Below, piece after piece: positions 8,088 to 16,431 of a stretch of 64,000 nucleotides of DNA. A program made the position numbers and the translations under genes. The stretch's first letter is position 1; each line of letters starts with the position of its first letter. The DNA is from Mycobacterium gordonae (GTDB lineage: Bacteria > Actinomycetota > Actinomycetes > Mycobacteriales > Mycobacteriaceae): positions 1-64,000 of the forward strand of contig NZ_LQOY01000197.1 in assembly GCF_002101675.1 (NCBI RefSeq), written 5' to 3'. The notes under the pieces are model-generated. The model searched no databases. It was given only the letters and a program-made list of their open reading frames with translations, and was not told where the DNA came from.

Positions 8088-8977
8088 ACCGTCGCACTGC
8101 CGTCGAAGCGGGGTGGGCGGCGCTGGTTGAAGGCCGCGACGCCTTCTCGCACATCGGCTCCCCCGTAGGCTTCGACGCTGAATCGGATCAGGGCATCGGT
8201 GTCGGCGCCCGTCAAGGCCCGGCCGTACATGTTGGCCACCACCTTCGTCGAACGCATCGTGACTGCGGACTGCCGGCAGATCTGGCCGACGAGTCGAGCC
8301 GTCACTTCTGCCAAATCGTCTGGGGCAACTACTTTTTCGACCAGTCCCCAGCGTGCGGCGTCGTTCACATCGATCAGCTCGCCACTGAACAGCAAATACT
8401 TCAGCGCTGCGGGACCGATGAGGCGGGCAACGGCTTCGGCTTCGGTAAAGCCGAGAATGACTCCGAGCTTGCCCAGCGGGATGCCGAATCGCGCGTCCTC
8501 GGTTGCGATGCGGACGTCGCACGCCGTGGTCAGTTCGCAGCCGCCCCCGACAGCAAGCCCGCGGACCGCTGCGATCACCGGAACCGGTACTGCCGACAGA
8601 GCTCTCAGGCAGGCGGCGACCGCCTCGTTGTAATCGGTGGCATCCACCACCGTCATCCGAGTGTCCGGGAATTCTTTGATGTCTGCGCCTGCGGCGAACG
8701 CCTTGCCACCGGCGCCACGAACCACGACCGCCCGCAGTTCGGTTTCGTTGGCGAGGTCGTCGAACAGCAGCTTCAGGCGACGCCAGCTTGCCAGGTTCAG
8801 CGCGTTCTGCGCTTGCGGATGACTCAGTGTGACCACCGCGACGCCCCGATACCGTTGCAGCGCAACGCGATCGATGACAGCGTCCACAGGTGGGTCGCTC
8901 TGCATCAACTGGCGGATGCCATCTTCCACGCCGCCCTGGGCGTCTGTCCCGGCCACGACGGCCAGTCTAGTGATCAC
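8084..8977 (-). CDS. Enoyl-CoA hydratase/isomerase family protein
   Basis: A crotonase-fold enzyme, 297 residues from GTG 8977, or 273 from ATG 8905, where homology to other EchA proteins starts. The oxyanion-hole motifs are AFAAGADIKEF and AVRGLAVGGGCEL; RFGIPLGKLGVILGF carries the usual active-site loop, and the C-terminus has VEAYGGADVREGVAAF. The family adds water to or isomerises trans-2-enoyl-CoA in beta-oxidation and ring cleavage pathways. The stop overlaps the amidase start by four bases. The leading 24 residues of the longer form look non-homologous, so the true start may be 8905. Confidence 0.88.
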   Translation of the reverse strand: MITRLAVVAGTDAQGGVEDGIRQLMQSDPPVDAVIDRVALQRYRGVAVVTLSHPQAQNALNLASWRRLKLLFDDLANETELRAVVVRGAGGKAFAAGADIKEFPDTRMTVVDATDYNEAVAACLRALSAVPVPVIAAVRGLAVGGGCELTTACDVRIATEDARFGIPLGKLGVILGFTEAEAVARLIGPAALKYLLFSGELIDVNDAARWGLVEKVVAPDDLAEVTARLVGQICRQSAVTMRSTKVVANMYGRALTGADTDALIRFSVEAYGGADVREGVAAFNQRRPPRFDGSATV

Positions 8978-9094
8978 TCTCGGCTGCGGGAATCTATCTG
9001 ATACAGCGGCGGTCTGGTAGGTTCCGCAGGCTCATCGCGCTAGGGTCCGAACAGCAGCATTTGCGATGCGTCCCGCGAGAGAGGAACAACCTCC

Positions 9095-10186
9095 ATGAGC
9101 CGATCCTCGACCACGATTGACCCTGCCGCGCCGGTGCTCGTCACGGGCGCCAGCGGCTACATCGGCAGCTGGATCGTGCGTACGGTGCTCGAAGCCGGGC
9201 ACACCGTCCACGGCACCGTGCGCAATCCCGACAAGACGTCCGGCCTTGAGCACCTGCACAAACTGTCCGACGACCACCCCGGCCGGCTCAAGCTTTTCAA
9301 AGCCGACCTACTGGAGCCCGGCAGTTTCGACGAGGCGATGCAGGGGTGCGAGCTCGTCATGCACACCGCTTCGCCGTTCCTCATCTCCGGCTTCACCGAT
9401 GCCGAGGAGGCCCTGGTCCGGCCGGCGCTGGAGGGCACCCGCAACGTACTTGATTCGGTCAACCGCACCGACAGCGTCAAGCGCGTGGTGCTGACCAGCA
9501 GCGTGGTCGCGATCTACGGCGACGCCCGGGAGTCACGGGATGTCCCCAACGGCGTTTTCACCGAGGAACACTGGAACACCACCAGCAGTGCCGACCATCA
9601 GCCCTACCCCTACTCCAAGACGGTGGCCGAGCGGGAAGCCTGGCGTTACCAGCAGGAGCAGGAGCGCTGGGACATGGTGACAATTCACCCCGGACTGGTG
9701 CTCGGCCCGTCGCTGACCAGCGCCAGCGACTCGGCCAGCTTGAGCACGATGAAGCAGTTCTACGACGGCACCATGCTGGCCGGGGCGCCGGACATGGCCA
9801 CCGGCGTGGTCGACGTGCGAGATGTTGCGCAAGCCCACCTGCTCGCCGGTTTCACTCCCGAGGCGCATGGACGCTACATCGCCAACGCCGCCACGTTGAC
9901 CTTTCTGCAGATCGGCAAGATCCTGCGCCGACGGTTCGGTCCGTTCTACGCGTTTCCGAGAACGACGGCGCCCAAGGCGGTCTTCAAGGTCATCGCTCCT
10001 GTTGTCGGCATCACCAGAAAGTTCGTCGACCGCAACGTGGGCTACCCGTTGGCTTTCGACAATTCGCGCAGCCAGAAGGAACTCGGCTTGAAGTACCGGC
10101 CGGTCGAAGAGACCATCAGCGACCACTTCCAGCAGATGCTCGATGACGGTCTGGTGCAACGGATCCCGGGGCTTTCCAAGCTCTAG
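9095..10186 (+). CDS. Extended SDR, dihydroflavonol 4-reductase/3-beta-HSD-like
   Basis: A 363-residue NAD(P)-dependent epimerase/dehydratase-family enzyme. The N-terminal Rossmann motif is VLVTGASGYIGSWIV (about residues 14-28) and the catalytic Tyr-Lys pair is in YPYSKTVAE (about 171-179). TVRNPDKTSGLEHL is characteristic of the dihydroflavonol-reductase/cinnamoyl-CoA-reductase branch. The start ATG follows GAGAGAGGAAC, a strong ribosome site. It stands alone on the plus strand, convergent with the next SDR. It probably reduces a ketone or aldehyde on a lipid or secondary metabolite; no substrate can be read off. Confidence 0.87.
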   Translation: MSRSSTTIDPAAPVLVTGASGYIGSWIVRTVLEAGHTVHGTVRNPDKTSGLEHLHKLSDDHPGRLKLFKADLLEPGSFDEAMQGCELVMHTASPFLISGFTDAEEALVRPALEGTRNVLDSVNRTDSVKRVVLTSSVVAIYGDARESRDVPNGVFTEEHWNTTSSADHQPYPYSKTVAEREAWRYQQEQERWDMVTIHPGLVLGPSLTSASDSASLSTMKQFYDGTMLAGAPDMATGVVDVRDVAQAHLLAGFTPEAHGRYIANAATLTFLQIGKILRRRFGPFYAFPRTTAPKAVFKVIAPVVGITRKFVDRNVGYPLAFDNSRSQKELGLKYRPVEETISDHFQQMLDDGLVQRIPGLSKL

Positions 10187-10273
10187 TGGGCATGCCCTTC
10201 TGGGCGCGAGCGACCACAAATTGCCAGCGGCAGCGGCGTGTCCCCGGCAACACGCGCGCGCTCGCGCGGCCCG

Positions 10274-11059
10274 CTACTTCGGAGGCATCCGGATGCCGCC
10301 GTCGACCCGGACGACCTCGGCGTTCATGTAGGAGTTGGTGATCAATTCGATGACCATGGACGCCAGTTCGTCGGGCTTGCCCAGGCGGTGGGGAAAGAGC
10401 ACCGACTGACCCAGCTTCGCCTTGAAGGCTTCGGCGTGCTCGCCCTCGCCGTAGATCGGGGTATCGATGAGCCCGGGCGCCACGGTGTTCACGCGGATGC
10501 CGACCGCGGACAGGTCGCGTGCCACCGGCAGGGTCAAACCGACGACACCGCCCTTGGACGACGAGTAGGCCGCCTGGCCGATCTGACCGTCGAACGCCGC
10601 AACGCTGGTCATGTTGACGATGGCGCCGCGCTCGCCGCTTTCGGTCGGCTCGTTGCGGCTCATCGCGGTGGCGGCCAACCGGATGCAGTCGAACGTGCCG
10701 ACCAGGTTGATGGCGAGGACCTTCTTGTAGGCGTCCAGGTTGTGCGCGGACGCGAATTCACCGTCCTTGCCGATGGTGCGCTGCGCCCAGCCGACGCCGG
10801 CTGAGTTCACGAGCGCCCGCAGTGGGCCGAGGTCGGCTGCGGTGTTGACGGCGTCCTCGATCTGCTCGGTGTTCGTCACGTCCACGGTGACGAACACGCC
10901 GCCGATCTCGTGTGCCAGTTCCTGACCGCGTTCGGCCTGCAAGTCGGCGACGACGACCCGGGCGCCTTTGGCGGCGAGTTGGCGGGCCGTCGCAGCTCCG
11001 ATACCCGAGGCTCCACCGGTGACGATTGCGCTAGCTCCATTGATATCCACGCTGAGCAC
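10274..11059 (-). CDS. SDR family, 3-hydroxyacyl-CoA dehydrogenase type II-like
   Basis: A 261-residue classical SDR. It has TGGASGIG (about residues 14-21), NSAGVG (about 87), MTSVAAFDG with the active Ser, and YSSSKGGVVGLTLPVARDL with the catalytic Tyr and Lys. The SKGGVVGLTLPVARDLS helix and NTVAPGLIDTP loop match the type II 3-hydroxyacyl-CoA dehydrogenase/17-beta-HSD10 group, which oxidises 3-hydroxyacyl-CoA or hydroxysteroids. It resembles what I recall of M. tuberculosis Rv1144. It is divergent from the zinc-type dehydrogenase gene across 82 bases. It could supply the 3-hydroxyacyl-CoA step to the PHA or beta-oxidation genes further right, but that is inference. Confidence 0.87.
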   Translation of the reverse strand: MLSVDINGASAIVTGGASGIGAATARQLAAKGARVVVADLQAERGQELAHEIGGVFVTVDVTNTEQIEDAVNTAADLGPLRALVNSAGVGWAQRTIGKDGEFASAHNLDAYKKVLAINLVGTFDCIRLAATAMSRNEPTESGERGAIVNMTSVAAFDGQIGQAAYSSSKGGVVGLTLPVARDLSAVGIRVNTVAPGLIDTPIYGEGEHAEAFKAKLGQSVLFPHRLGKPDELASMVIELITNSYMNAEVVRVDGGIRMPPK

Positions 11060-11141
11060 ATTACGTGTTGCGGTGTCGGCGCCTGCCGGGCCTGCACAGA
11101 CCTTGTCTGAACGACACCGTTGGGCTTAGTGTCGCGGGCTA

Positions 11142-12176
11142 ATGACATCCGCGCCTTCTGTTCCCACCACCCGGCAGGTCCGCGTCCATTCACCAGGGAC
11201 GGTGTCTGTTGATCGCGTAGACGTGGCGTCCTGCGGTCCGCGGGATGCTCTCGTCGAGGTACACGCCTGCGGCATCTGCGGCAGTGACCTCACCTACATC
11301 CGCCTCGGCGGGCTGGCCGGACCAGGCGGGGAGCCCATGCCACTCGGCCATGAGTTCGCAGGCGTGGTCATGCAGGTCGGCGCCGAGGTCGACGGGGTGA
11401 TACCGGGCCAGCGGGTGGTGGTGCATCCTGGCAACGACGCCTCCGGCCGCATCGGTGGGGGCAGCGCCGCCGGTGGTCTGGCCGACGTCGTGCTGGTCCG
11501 CGATGCGGCCACCGGTGGGCGGCTCATCGCGGTTCCCGATGACATGCCGATGGACGTCGCAGCGCTCACCGAACCGCTCGCGGTGGGAATGCACGCCGCC
11601 GAGCAGGCCGATGTCGGTCCGGGTGATAATGTTGCCGTCTTCGGTTGCGGTCCAATCGGTTTGGCCGCGATCGCCGCGCTGGCGGATCGCGGGCTGAGCG
11701 GGATCGTCGCGGTGGATCTCTCCGCGGAGCGGCGGCGGCTCGCCGAACTCCTTGGCGCCTCAGCCTCGATCGATCCGAGCCAGACGAAAGTGTGGCGGGA
11801 ATTGGAACGCCTGCACGGGACCCGGTCCCTGGCTTACGGACACGCACCTGCGACCGACGCATTCATCGAGGCCTCGGGGTCGGACGCGGTGCTCACCGGG
11901 ATTATCGATCGGGCCGGACCGGGCGCGCGGATCAGCGTGGTGGCGTTGCACTACCAGCCGGTGCCGGTCAATTTTCTCGGTGTGCTGATGAAGGAGCTGA
12001 CGATTCGCGGCTCCATGGAATATCCGGCCCGTTTCGCCGACGCCGTCGACCTGTTGGCCCGCCGGGACCTCTCGGCACTGATCACCCACCGCTTCCCGCT
12101 TGACCGGGTTGACGCGGCGCTTGCCCTGCTCGGCGACAGCCGCGAATGCGGCAAGGTGATGGTCACCGTTTCCTGA
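11142..12176 (+). CDS. Zinc-type medium-chain dehydrogenase lacking the structural zinc lobe
   Basis: A 344-residue MDR-superfamily alcohol/polyol dehydrogenase. Catalytic zinc ligands are present: Cys46 in GICGSDL and His70-Glu71 in LGHEFAG. The Rossmann motif is VFGCGPIGLAAIAAL (about 170-184). The lobe that normally carries four cysteines for structural zinc (about residues 95-112) has none and reads as Gly/Ser/Ala-rich sequence. The closest general type is sorbitol/2,3-butanediol/threonine dehydrogenase. Start ATG 11142. The stop is four bases from the stop of the convergent P450. The substrate is unknown. Confidence 0.85.
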   Translation: MTSAPSVPTTRQVRVHSPGTVSVDRVDVASCGPRDALVEVHACGICGSDLTYIRLGGLAGPGGEPMPLGHEFAGVVMQVGAEVDGVIPGQRVVVHPGNDASGRIGGGSAAGGLADVVLVRDAATGGRLIAVPDDMPMDVAALTEPLAVGMHAAEQADVGPGDNVAVFGCGPIGLAAIAALADRGLSGIVAVDLSAERRRLAELLGASASIDPSQTKVWRELERLHGTRSLAYGHAPATDAFIEASGSDAVLTGIIDRAGPGARISVVALHYQPVPVNFLGVLMKELTIRGSMEYPARFADAVDLLARRDLSALITHRFPLDRVDAALALLGDSRECGKVMVTVS

Positions 12177-12180
12177 CGCA

Positions 12181-13395
12181 TCACTTGAAGGTCAACCGCA
12201 GAAACTCGCGACGACGGGCGAGCACGCTGGGTAGCCACGGGCCGACTTCGGCGGCGTCGAACCATTCCGTGCGGTCCAGCAGCATCCGCAGCACCGTCGT
12301 GGCCTCCAGCCGTGCCAGTGGCGCACCCAGGCAGAAGTGGATACCTTTGCCGAAGCTCATGTGCGCCTTGCTGTTTCGGCGATCCAGCCGGAATTCGTTC
12401 GGGGCCTCGAAATGCTCCGGATCACGATTGACCGCCCCCCACAGCAGCAGGACCTTCGAGTCCTTCGGCAACGGGCTACCCGCCAACTCGGTGTCTTTCA
12501 AGACGTGCCGGTAGTGCGCCCGAAACGGAGGCTCCAGCCGCAGGGTCTCCTCGATGAACACTCCGAGCAGTTCGGGCTCGTCGCGTAGTTTTCGCTGCAG
12601 CTCCCCGTCAGTGGCCAGGATGTCCACCGCGGTGCCGAGCAGCGATGCGGTCGACTCTCCGCCGGCGCTGAATAGGGACACCAGGATCAGCTGCGCGGTG
12701 AAGTTGTCGAGCTCGCCGGCCGCTTGTGCTTTCGCGAGCGCGCCGATCAGGTCGTCACCCGGGTTGGCCGCGGCTTGCTGCAGGCGCGTGGTGATGTAGG
12801 CGCTCAATTCGCCGATGGCGGCCATCGAGGCGGCCAATTCGTCGCCCGCCATCAGGCCGTCGAGCAGTTGGGTGCTGGCATACCCCCATCGCGCCAGCTG
12901 GTCAGCGTCGGCTTCCGGGACACCGATCAGGTCGGCGACGATGGTCATCGGCAGCCGGTTGGCGAGGCCGTCCATCCACTCAATCCCGCCGTCGAGAGCC
13001 GCGGTGGCCCAGAGCTTTTCGAAGACCTCCACAATCAGTGGCTGGAAGGCCTGCACTCGCTTGGCGGTGAACTGGCCGAGCATCAGCTTGCGATGTGCGG
13101 CGTGCACGGGGTCGTCGGCGGTGACCAGGATGTGGGTGCGGCCCCCGACACCCTCCATCGGAAAGGCGGCGACCCCTTTGTCCGGGCTGAAAGTCATCGT
13201 CGCGGTGAGATTCGACGAATAGATGTCCGGCCTGTTGACCACTTCAGTGATCGCCGCCCAGCTGCTCACCAGGTAGAAATCCGAATCTCCGACTCGGTGG
13301 ACACCACCGTCGGTCCGCAGCCGGGCATACAACGGGTAGGGGTCCTGGATCGCCGCGTCACCGAAAAAGTCGACGGGGTCGATTGTGGCGGTCAT
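12181..13395 (-). CDS. Cytochrome P450
   Basis: A soluble bacterial P450, 404 residues from ATG 13395. The I-helix oxygen-activation motif reads FSAGGEST (about 232-240), ExxR is EETLRLEP (about 272), and the haem loop FGKGIHFCLGAPLA (about 340-353) contains the cysteine ligand. The usual acidic residue of A-G-x-[DE]-T is shifted to GEST, a known variant. It needs electrons from a ferredoxin and reductase not located next to it. The open frame continues upstream of 13395 without homology, overlapping the SnoaL gene, and is rejected. The CYP family cannot be assigned by eye. Confidence 0.92.
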   Translation of the reverse strand: MTATIDPVDFFGDAAIQDPYPLYARLRTDGGVHRVGDSDFYLVSSWAAITEVVNRPDIYSSNLTATMTFSPDKGVAAFPMEGVGGRTHILVTADDPVHAAHRKLMLGQFTAKRVQAFQPLIVEVFEKLWATAALDGGIEWMDGLANRLPMTIVADLIGVPEADADQLARWGYASTQLLDGLMAGDELAASMAAIGELSAYITTRLQQAAANPGDDLIGALAKAQAAGELDNFTAQLILVSLFSAGGESTASLLGTAVDILATDGELQRKLRDEPELLGVFIEETLRLEPPFRAHYRHVLKDTELAGSPLPKDSKVLLLWGAVNRDPEHFEAPNEFRLDRRNSKAHMSFGKGIHFCLGAPLARLEATTVLRMLLDRTEWFDAAEVGPWLPSVLARRREFLRLTFK

Positions 13396-13505
13396 GGCGT
13401 GGACGGTAGCAACTGCTGGGCCGGTCGTGGCGAAGCTTGAGCCAGATTGACCCGGAGGCCGGGCCTGCGTGTCGAGTTCGGACCCCAAGCGTGGCCGTGG
13501 CGGAG

Positions 13506-13925
13506 CTATTGACCGTGCGCGGGCGGCGGCCCAGCCGGACGCATATCTTCCAGGGTTTCGGCCATGCGCGTCGACACCGTCTGCAGCCCCCTGAGGGGGC
13601 GCACCATGACTTTGAACGACGTGATCCGGTGATCGGCGTTCCAGTGCACGATGTCCACGCCCTCGATCTGCATGCCATCGAGCTCGACGGCGAATTCCAG
13701 GACGGCGGAATCGCTTTGGACCCATTGCGCGACATAGCGGAAATCGGTACCGGCGAAGAGGTGTTCCGCTGCCATAAGAAACCCGGTCACCACGGCTCGC
13801 CCCTGTTTGGGCCGGTGCACCGCTGGTGAGTAGAACCTCACGTCCTCGGCCAGCAGATCGTCGAGAACCTCGGCATCGCCGCTGTTCATGAATTCGAACC
13901 AGCGTTCGACGGCCGGCGCGGTCAC
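13506..13925 (-). CDS. SnoaL/NTF2-like domain protein
   Basis: A 139-residue protein of the NTF2-like/SnoaL superfamily: ERWFEFMNSGDAEVLDDLLAE followed by VRFYSPAV and repeated beta strands (AVLEFAVELDG, GVDIVHWNADHRITSFKV). Members are small cone-shaped enzymes or ligand binders such as polyketide cyclases and delta5-3-ketosteroid isomerases. The GTG start (13925-13923) overlaps the TGA of the nitronate monooxygenase-like gene as GTGA, indicating coupled translation. The catalytic residues are not clear enough to predict a reaction. Confidence 0.85.
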   Translation of the reverse strand: MTAPAVERWFEFMNSGDAEVLDDLLAEDVRFYSPAVHRPKQGRAVVTGFLMAAEHLFAGTDFRYVAQWVQSDSAVLEFAVELDGMQIEGVDIVHWNADHRITSFKVMVRPLRGLQTVSTRMAETLEDMRPAGPPPAHGQ

Positions 13926-14920
13926 GACGCCACCGCGGCGGTCGCACCGGCCAGCATGCCTGCCAGTCGCCCGGTGATCAGATCCTGCGCTTCGTCGACG
14001 ATCCGTGTCACGAGTTCTCCTACGGTAGGGATGTCGTCGATGAGACCCATCGACGTTCCGATCCACCAGATGCCGGCTTCGAGATCACCTGTCTCGTAGA
14101 CCGTTCGGCCGCGGGCTCCGGAGACGAGGTGGCGAACGTCCTCGAAGGTTCCTCCCCATTTCAGGATGTCGACGACTTCCCGCGAGACGGTGTTGCTGGC
14201 GACGCGGCCGGTGTTGTTGAGGGTGCGGAAGATCAGCTCGGTGCCTCGTTCGGTGCCGTCAACGATGGCCTGTTTTACATTCGGGTGGATCGCCGATTCG
14301 ACGGTGCACATGAACCGAGATCCCATGTTGATGCCGTCGGCGCCGAGCGCCAGGGCCGCCACGAGCCCCCGTCCGTCGGCGAATCCGCCGGAGGCGATCA
14401 TGGGGATCTGGATCTGCCTGGCGGCGGCGGGGATCAGGACAAGGCCGGGTACGTCGTCCTCACCAGGATGGCCGGCGCATTCGAAGCCGTCGATGCTGAT
14501 GCCGTCGACCCCTAGGTCCTGCGCCTTGACGGCGTGGCGCACCGAAGTGCACTTGTGCAGGACCTTGACGCCGTTGTCGTGGAGGACGGGCAGATGCGGT
14601 GCCGGGTTGGAGCCGGCGGTTTCAACGACCTTCACACCCGAGTCGATGATCACCTTCCGATACTCCTCATACGGCGGCGGATTGATCGATGGGAGGATGG
14701 TCAAATTCACCCCGAACGGCTTGGCCGTCAGGTCACGACACCGGGCGATCTCATTGGCCAGATCGGCCGGTGTGGGCTGAGTCAACGCCGTGATGAAGCC
14801 CAGAGCGCCCGAGTTAGCCACGGCAGCAACGAGTTCGGCGCGGCCGACCCACTGCATGCCGCCTTGTGCGATGGGATGTTCGACACCGAAGGTCCGGGTA
14901 AACTTCGTCGTCATCGTCAT
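13922..14920 (-). CDS. Nitronate monooxygenase family flavoprotein
   Basis: A 332-residue FMN-dependent enzyme of the nitronate monooxygenase/2-nitropropane dioxygenase family. It begins with PIAQGGMQWVG, has GALGFITA, and carries the family motif DGFECAGHPGEDD around residues 140-152, then MIASGGFADGRGLVAALALGA and GINMGSRF. It oxidises alkyl nitronates or, in some members, acts as an enoyl-reductase-like or quinone reductase. ATG 14920 follows GGGAGAACG, a clear ribosome site. Upstream open frame without homology is rejected. It is coupled by four bases to the SnoaL-like gene, so both may act on one intermediate. Confidence 0.9.
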   Translation of the reverse strand: MTMTTKFTRTFGVEHPIAQGGMQWVGRAELVAAVANSGALGFITALTQPTPADLANEIARCRDLTAKPFGVNLTILPSINPPPYEEYRKVIIDSGVKVVETAGSNPAPHLPVLHDNGVKVLHKCTSVRHAVKAQDLGVDGISIDGFECAGHPGEDDVPGLVLIPAAARQIQIPMIASGGFADGRGLVAALALGADGINMGSRFMCTVESAIHPNVKQAIVDGTERGTELIFRTLNNTGRVASNTVSREVVDILKWGGTFEDVRHLVSGARGRTVYETGDLEAGIWWIGTSMGLIDDIPTVGELVTRIVDEAQDLITGRLAGMLAGATAAVAS

Positions 14921-15047
14921 CGGCCCGTTCTCCCATCGTCGCGCGGACGCCGCGATGATCCTCCGGTCACGCTCGCGACCGAGTCTCTGATTTCCACCGA
15001 TATCCCTTCGTCTCGAACCTGAACGCATCGACGCGCACTGGTAGGTG

Positions 15048-16190
15048 TCATGTCGATTCGAGGGCGCGGGCAATGACGAGTCGTTGAATCTGGTTGGTGC
15101 CCTCGAAGATTTGGGTAATCTTCGCTTCGCGCATATAGCGCTCGACTCGGTAATCACGGGTGTAACCGGCACCGCCGAACACCTGCACCGCGTCGGTGCT
15201 CACCTTCATCGCGGCGTCGGTGGCGACTAATTTGGCCACACTGGCCTGTGCCGAATACGGCCGGCCGGCGTCGCGTCGCCGGGCAGCGTCAAGGTAGGTC
15301 GCGCGAGCGCTGATGACGCCGGCCGCCATGTCGGCAAGCAGAAATCCCAGGCCTTGGTGTTCGATTATGCGGCGGCCAAATGTCTTTCGCTCCCCGGCGT
15401 ATCGGACGGCTTCGTCGAGCGCAGCCTGCGCCAACCCGGTGGCAACTGCGGCGATGCCGAGGCGTCCACCGTCAAGGGCGCTGAACGCGATGGCCAGGCC
15501 CTGGCCTTCGTTGCCGATGCGTAGTTCGTCGGGAACGAACACGTCGTCGTAGTGGGCGGTCGTCGTCGGCACCGCGTGCAGGCCCATCTTTTCCTCGGGT
15601 CTGCCGAAGCTCAGCCCGTCTATCCCGGCCGGGATGTGAAAACACGAAATCCCGCGCGTGCCTTCACCGGTGCGGGCGAACAGGGTGTAGAAGTCGGCGA
15701 CACCGCCGTGGGTGATCCAAGCCTTGGACCCGTTGATGCGGTAGCCACCCTCGACCCGGGCGGCTTTGCAGGACAACGCGGCCGGATCGGAGCCGGCATC
15801 GGCTTCCGACAGGCTGTAGGCGCCGACCATATGTCCGCCGAGCATGTCGGGCATCCACCGCTGACGTTGGGCCTCCGTGCCGTACATCGCCATGGGATGG
15901 CAGGCGAGGCTGTGCACGCTGACCGCGACGGCAACGGCCGCCCAGCGCGCCGCAAGCTCCTCTAGGACTTGCAGGTAAACCTCGTAAGGCTGTTCGCCGC
16001 CACCCCATTTCGACGGGAACGGCAAGCTCAGGAGTCCCGCAGCACCCAACGCGGGAAAGACCCCGTCGGGGTAGGTTTCCGCGGATTCGTGCTGATCGAC
16101 AATCGGGTCGAGTGTTTTGTCGGCGACGGCGCGCGTCAATTCGATGAGCTCGCGCGCCTCGTCGGTGGGCAACAGCCGGTCAACCGACAC
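15048..16190 (-). CDS. Acyl-CoA dehydrogenase (FadE family)
   Basis: A 380-residue FAD-dependent acyl-CoA dehydrogenase. It has the family signatures SLSEADAGSDPAAL (about 125-138) and QVFGGAGYTRDYRVERYMRE near the C-terminus, followed by the catalytic glutamate in KITQIFEGTNQIQR. It performs the first alpha-beta dehydrogenation of beta-oxidation; the position of the Glu is that of short/medium-chain enzymes. I chose GTG 16190 because AGGAG lies six bases upstream; a longer frame to 16298 is not supported. It is monocistronic on the minus strand, divergent from phaC, with about 240 bases between. Confidence 0.92.
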   Translation of the reverse strand: MSVDRLLPTDEARELIELTRAVADKTLDPIVDQHESAETYPDGVFPALGAAGLLSLPFPSKWGGGEQPYEVYLQVLEELAARWAAVAVAVSVHSLACHPMAMYGTEAQRQRWMPDMLGGHMVGAYSLSEADAGSDPAALSCKAARVEGGYRINGSKAWITHGGVADFYTLFARTGEGTRGISCFHIPAGIDGLSFGRPEEKMGLHAVPTTTAHYDDVFVPDELRIGNEGQGLAIAFSALDGGRLGIAAVATGLAQAALDEAVRYAGERKTFGRRIIEHQGLGFLLADMAAGVISARATYLDAARRRDAGRPYSAQASVAKLVATDAAMKVSTDAVQVFGGAGYTRDYRVERYMREAKITQIFEGTNQIQRLVIARALEST

Positions 16191-16361
16191 AGTGCACTCC
16201 TGAAGACACGGTGCCTCCGAACATTTCCTGGCCGATCTGAACGCGTTCGCCCCCGCAGTGCTCACCGCGGACTGGCCGCCATCGGCGGCTGGCAGCAACG
16301 CCTAGCACAGTCAGCGTGCCCGCGAATCCTGCTCCGTGCCTAGCTGTTTGAATGACGACAG

Positions 16362-16393
16362 CCCATTCGGGGGAGTGAGTTACAGCGAATGGG
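16362..16393. promoter_or_regulatory. Inverted repeat in the phaC upstream region
   Basis: CCCATTCG (16362-16369) and CGAATGGG (16386-16393) form a perfect 8+8 inverted repeat with a 16-base spacer, about 24 bases centre to centre. It ends 39 bases before the phaC start. The geometry fits a dimeric regulator. Which regulator is unknown; the LuxR and PucR genes 3-5 kb downstream are candidates. Confidence 0.4.
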
Positions 16394-16431
16394 AGGTCCC
16401 GCGCACGGCCGCGTCTTCATAACGTGGGGTC

